The position numbers were made by a program, and so were the translations under genes. 64,000 bases of DNA from NCBI GenBank assembly GCA_002205965.3, contig NADL03000633.1, positions 62,001 through 126,000 of the forward strand. The letters run 5' to 3'. The first letter of the stretch is position 1. Each line of letters begins with the position of its first letter. The notes below the pieces were generated by a model. That model had not been told where the DNA came from, ran no database searches, and saw only the letters and a list, made by a program, of their open reading frames with translations. Origin of the DNA: Kappaphycus alvarezii. Taxonomy: Eukaryota; Rhodophyta; Florideophyceae; Gigartinales; Solieriaceae. Positions 63,823 to 64,000 of the stretch are shown in pieces.

Positions 63823-64000
63823 TAGGCGCAGATTATTGTGACAAGTTCTTTGAGGCCATATACCCTCGTAAGAGGAAAGTTGCCCTTGAGAAATATTCGT
63901 AAATACAGATTATGAGACGGTTCGCACGGCGCCAGCCGAATCCAGAGCCTCGCACCGCCGAAAAAAGGTGTTAATAAGGCTATAATCCTTCTGCAGGTGA

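Overview
The window looks like repeat-choked nuclear DNA of a eukaryote. There are no operons or ribosome binding sites, almost every recognisable coding stretch belongs to a retrotransposon, and elements are nested inside one another with clean target-site duplications (TSDs). I cannot fix the organism. One decayed Ty3/gypsy lineage (16.7-19.2 kb) resembles types I associate with oomycetes and algae, and fungi are also possible. The clearest non-transposon gene is a single-exon multispanning membrane protein at 46110-47264.

Layout. (1) 0.5-15.7 kb is a decayed Ty1/copia element on the + strand, with gag, protease, integrase, RT and RNase H in copia order. A solo LTR (654-2023, TSD CAAAC) and a complete Ty3/gypsy element, called M here (minus strand, 6004-14878, TSD CAGAT), are inserted in it. 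(2) 16.7-19.2 kb is an old minus-strand Ty3/gypsy pseudogene. (3) 19-31 kb holds LTR remnants and solo LTRs (21059-22348, TSD GTATG; 28690-30082, TSD ACTTG), a decayed non-transposon gene (22.7-24.2 kb), pieces of LINE retrotransposons and several short interspersed repeats. (4) 31.7-37.1 kb is a very AT-rich stretch without genes. (5) 37.1-43.1 kb holds LINE debris, including an RT-deleted LINE with its own TSD (39687-42602). (6) 43.5-48.1 kb holds short repeats and the membrane-protein gene. (7) 48.1-64 kb holds a short-form solo LTR (TSD ATATC), a degenerate gypsy element with an integrase that still has DD35E, and a third retroelement (gag, zinc knuckle, protease). That third element is split by a complete + strand Ty3/gypsy element, called P here (55139-62618, TSD GTCAC).

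M, P and the solo LTRs form one family with two unusual traits. First, the long form of its LTR carries in U3 an open reading frame for an acidic protein of about 194 residues. That protein has a textbook SUMO-interacting motif (VIVISDSSD) and its own TATTTAAA box, separate from the TATATAAGC promoter of the element. Five copies occur here, two of them as the paired LTRs of M. The short form (719-722 bp) lacks the ORF, and the solo LTR at 654-2023 combines features of both. Second, Pol ends not in a chromodomain but in two tandem copies of an unrecognised domain of about 130 residues, kept in both M and P although the linker between the copies has diverged. These two features are the best candidates for something undescribed.

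Many open frames, even in elements with intact TSDs, are split by one-base indels. Some of these may be true decay and some uncorrected sequencing errors.
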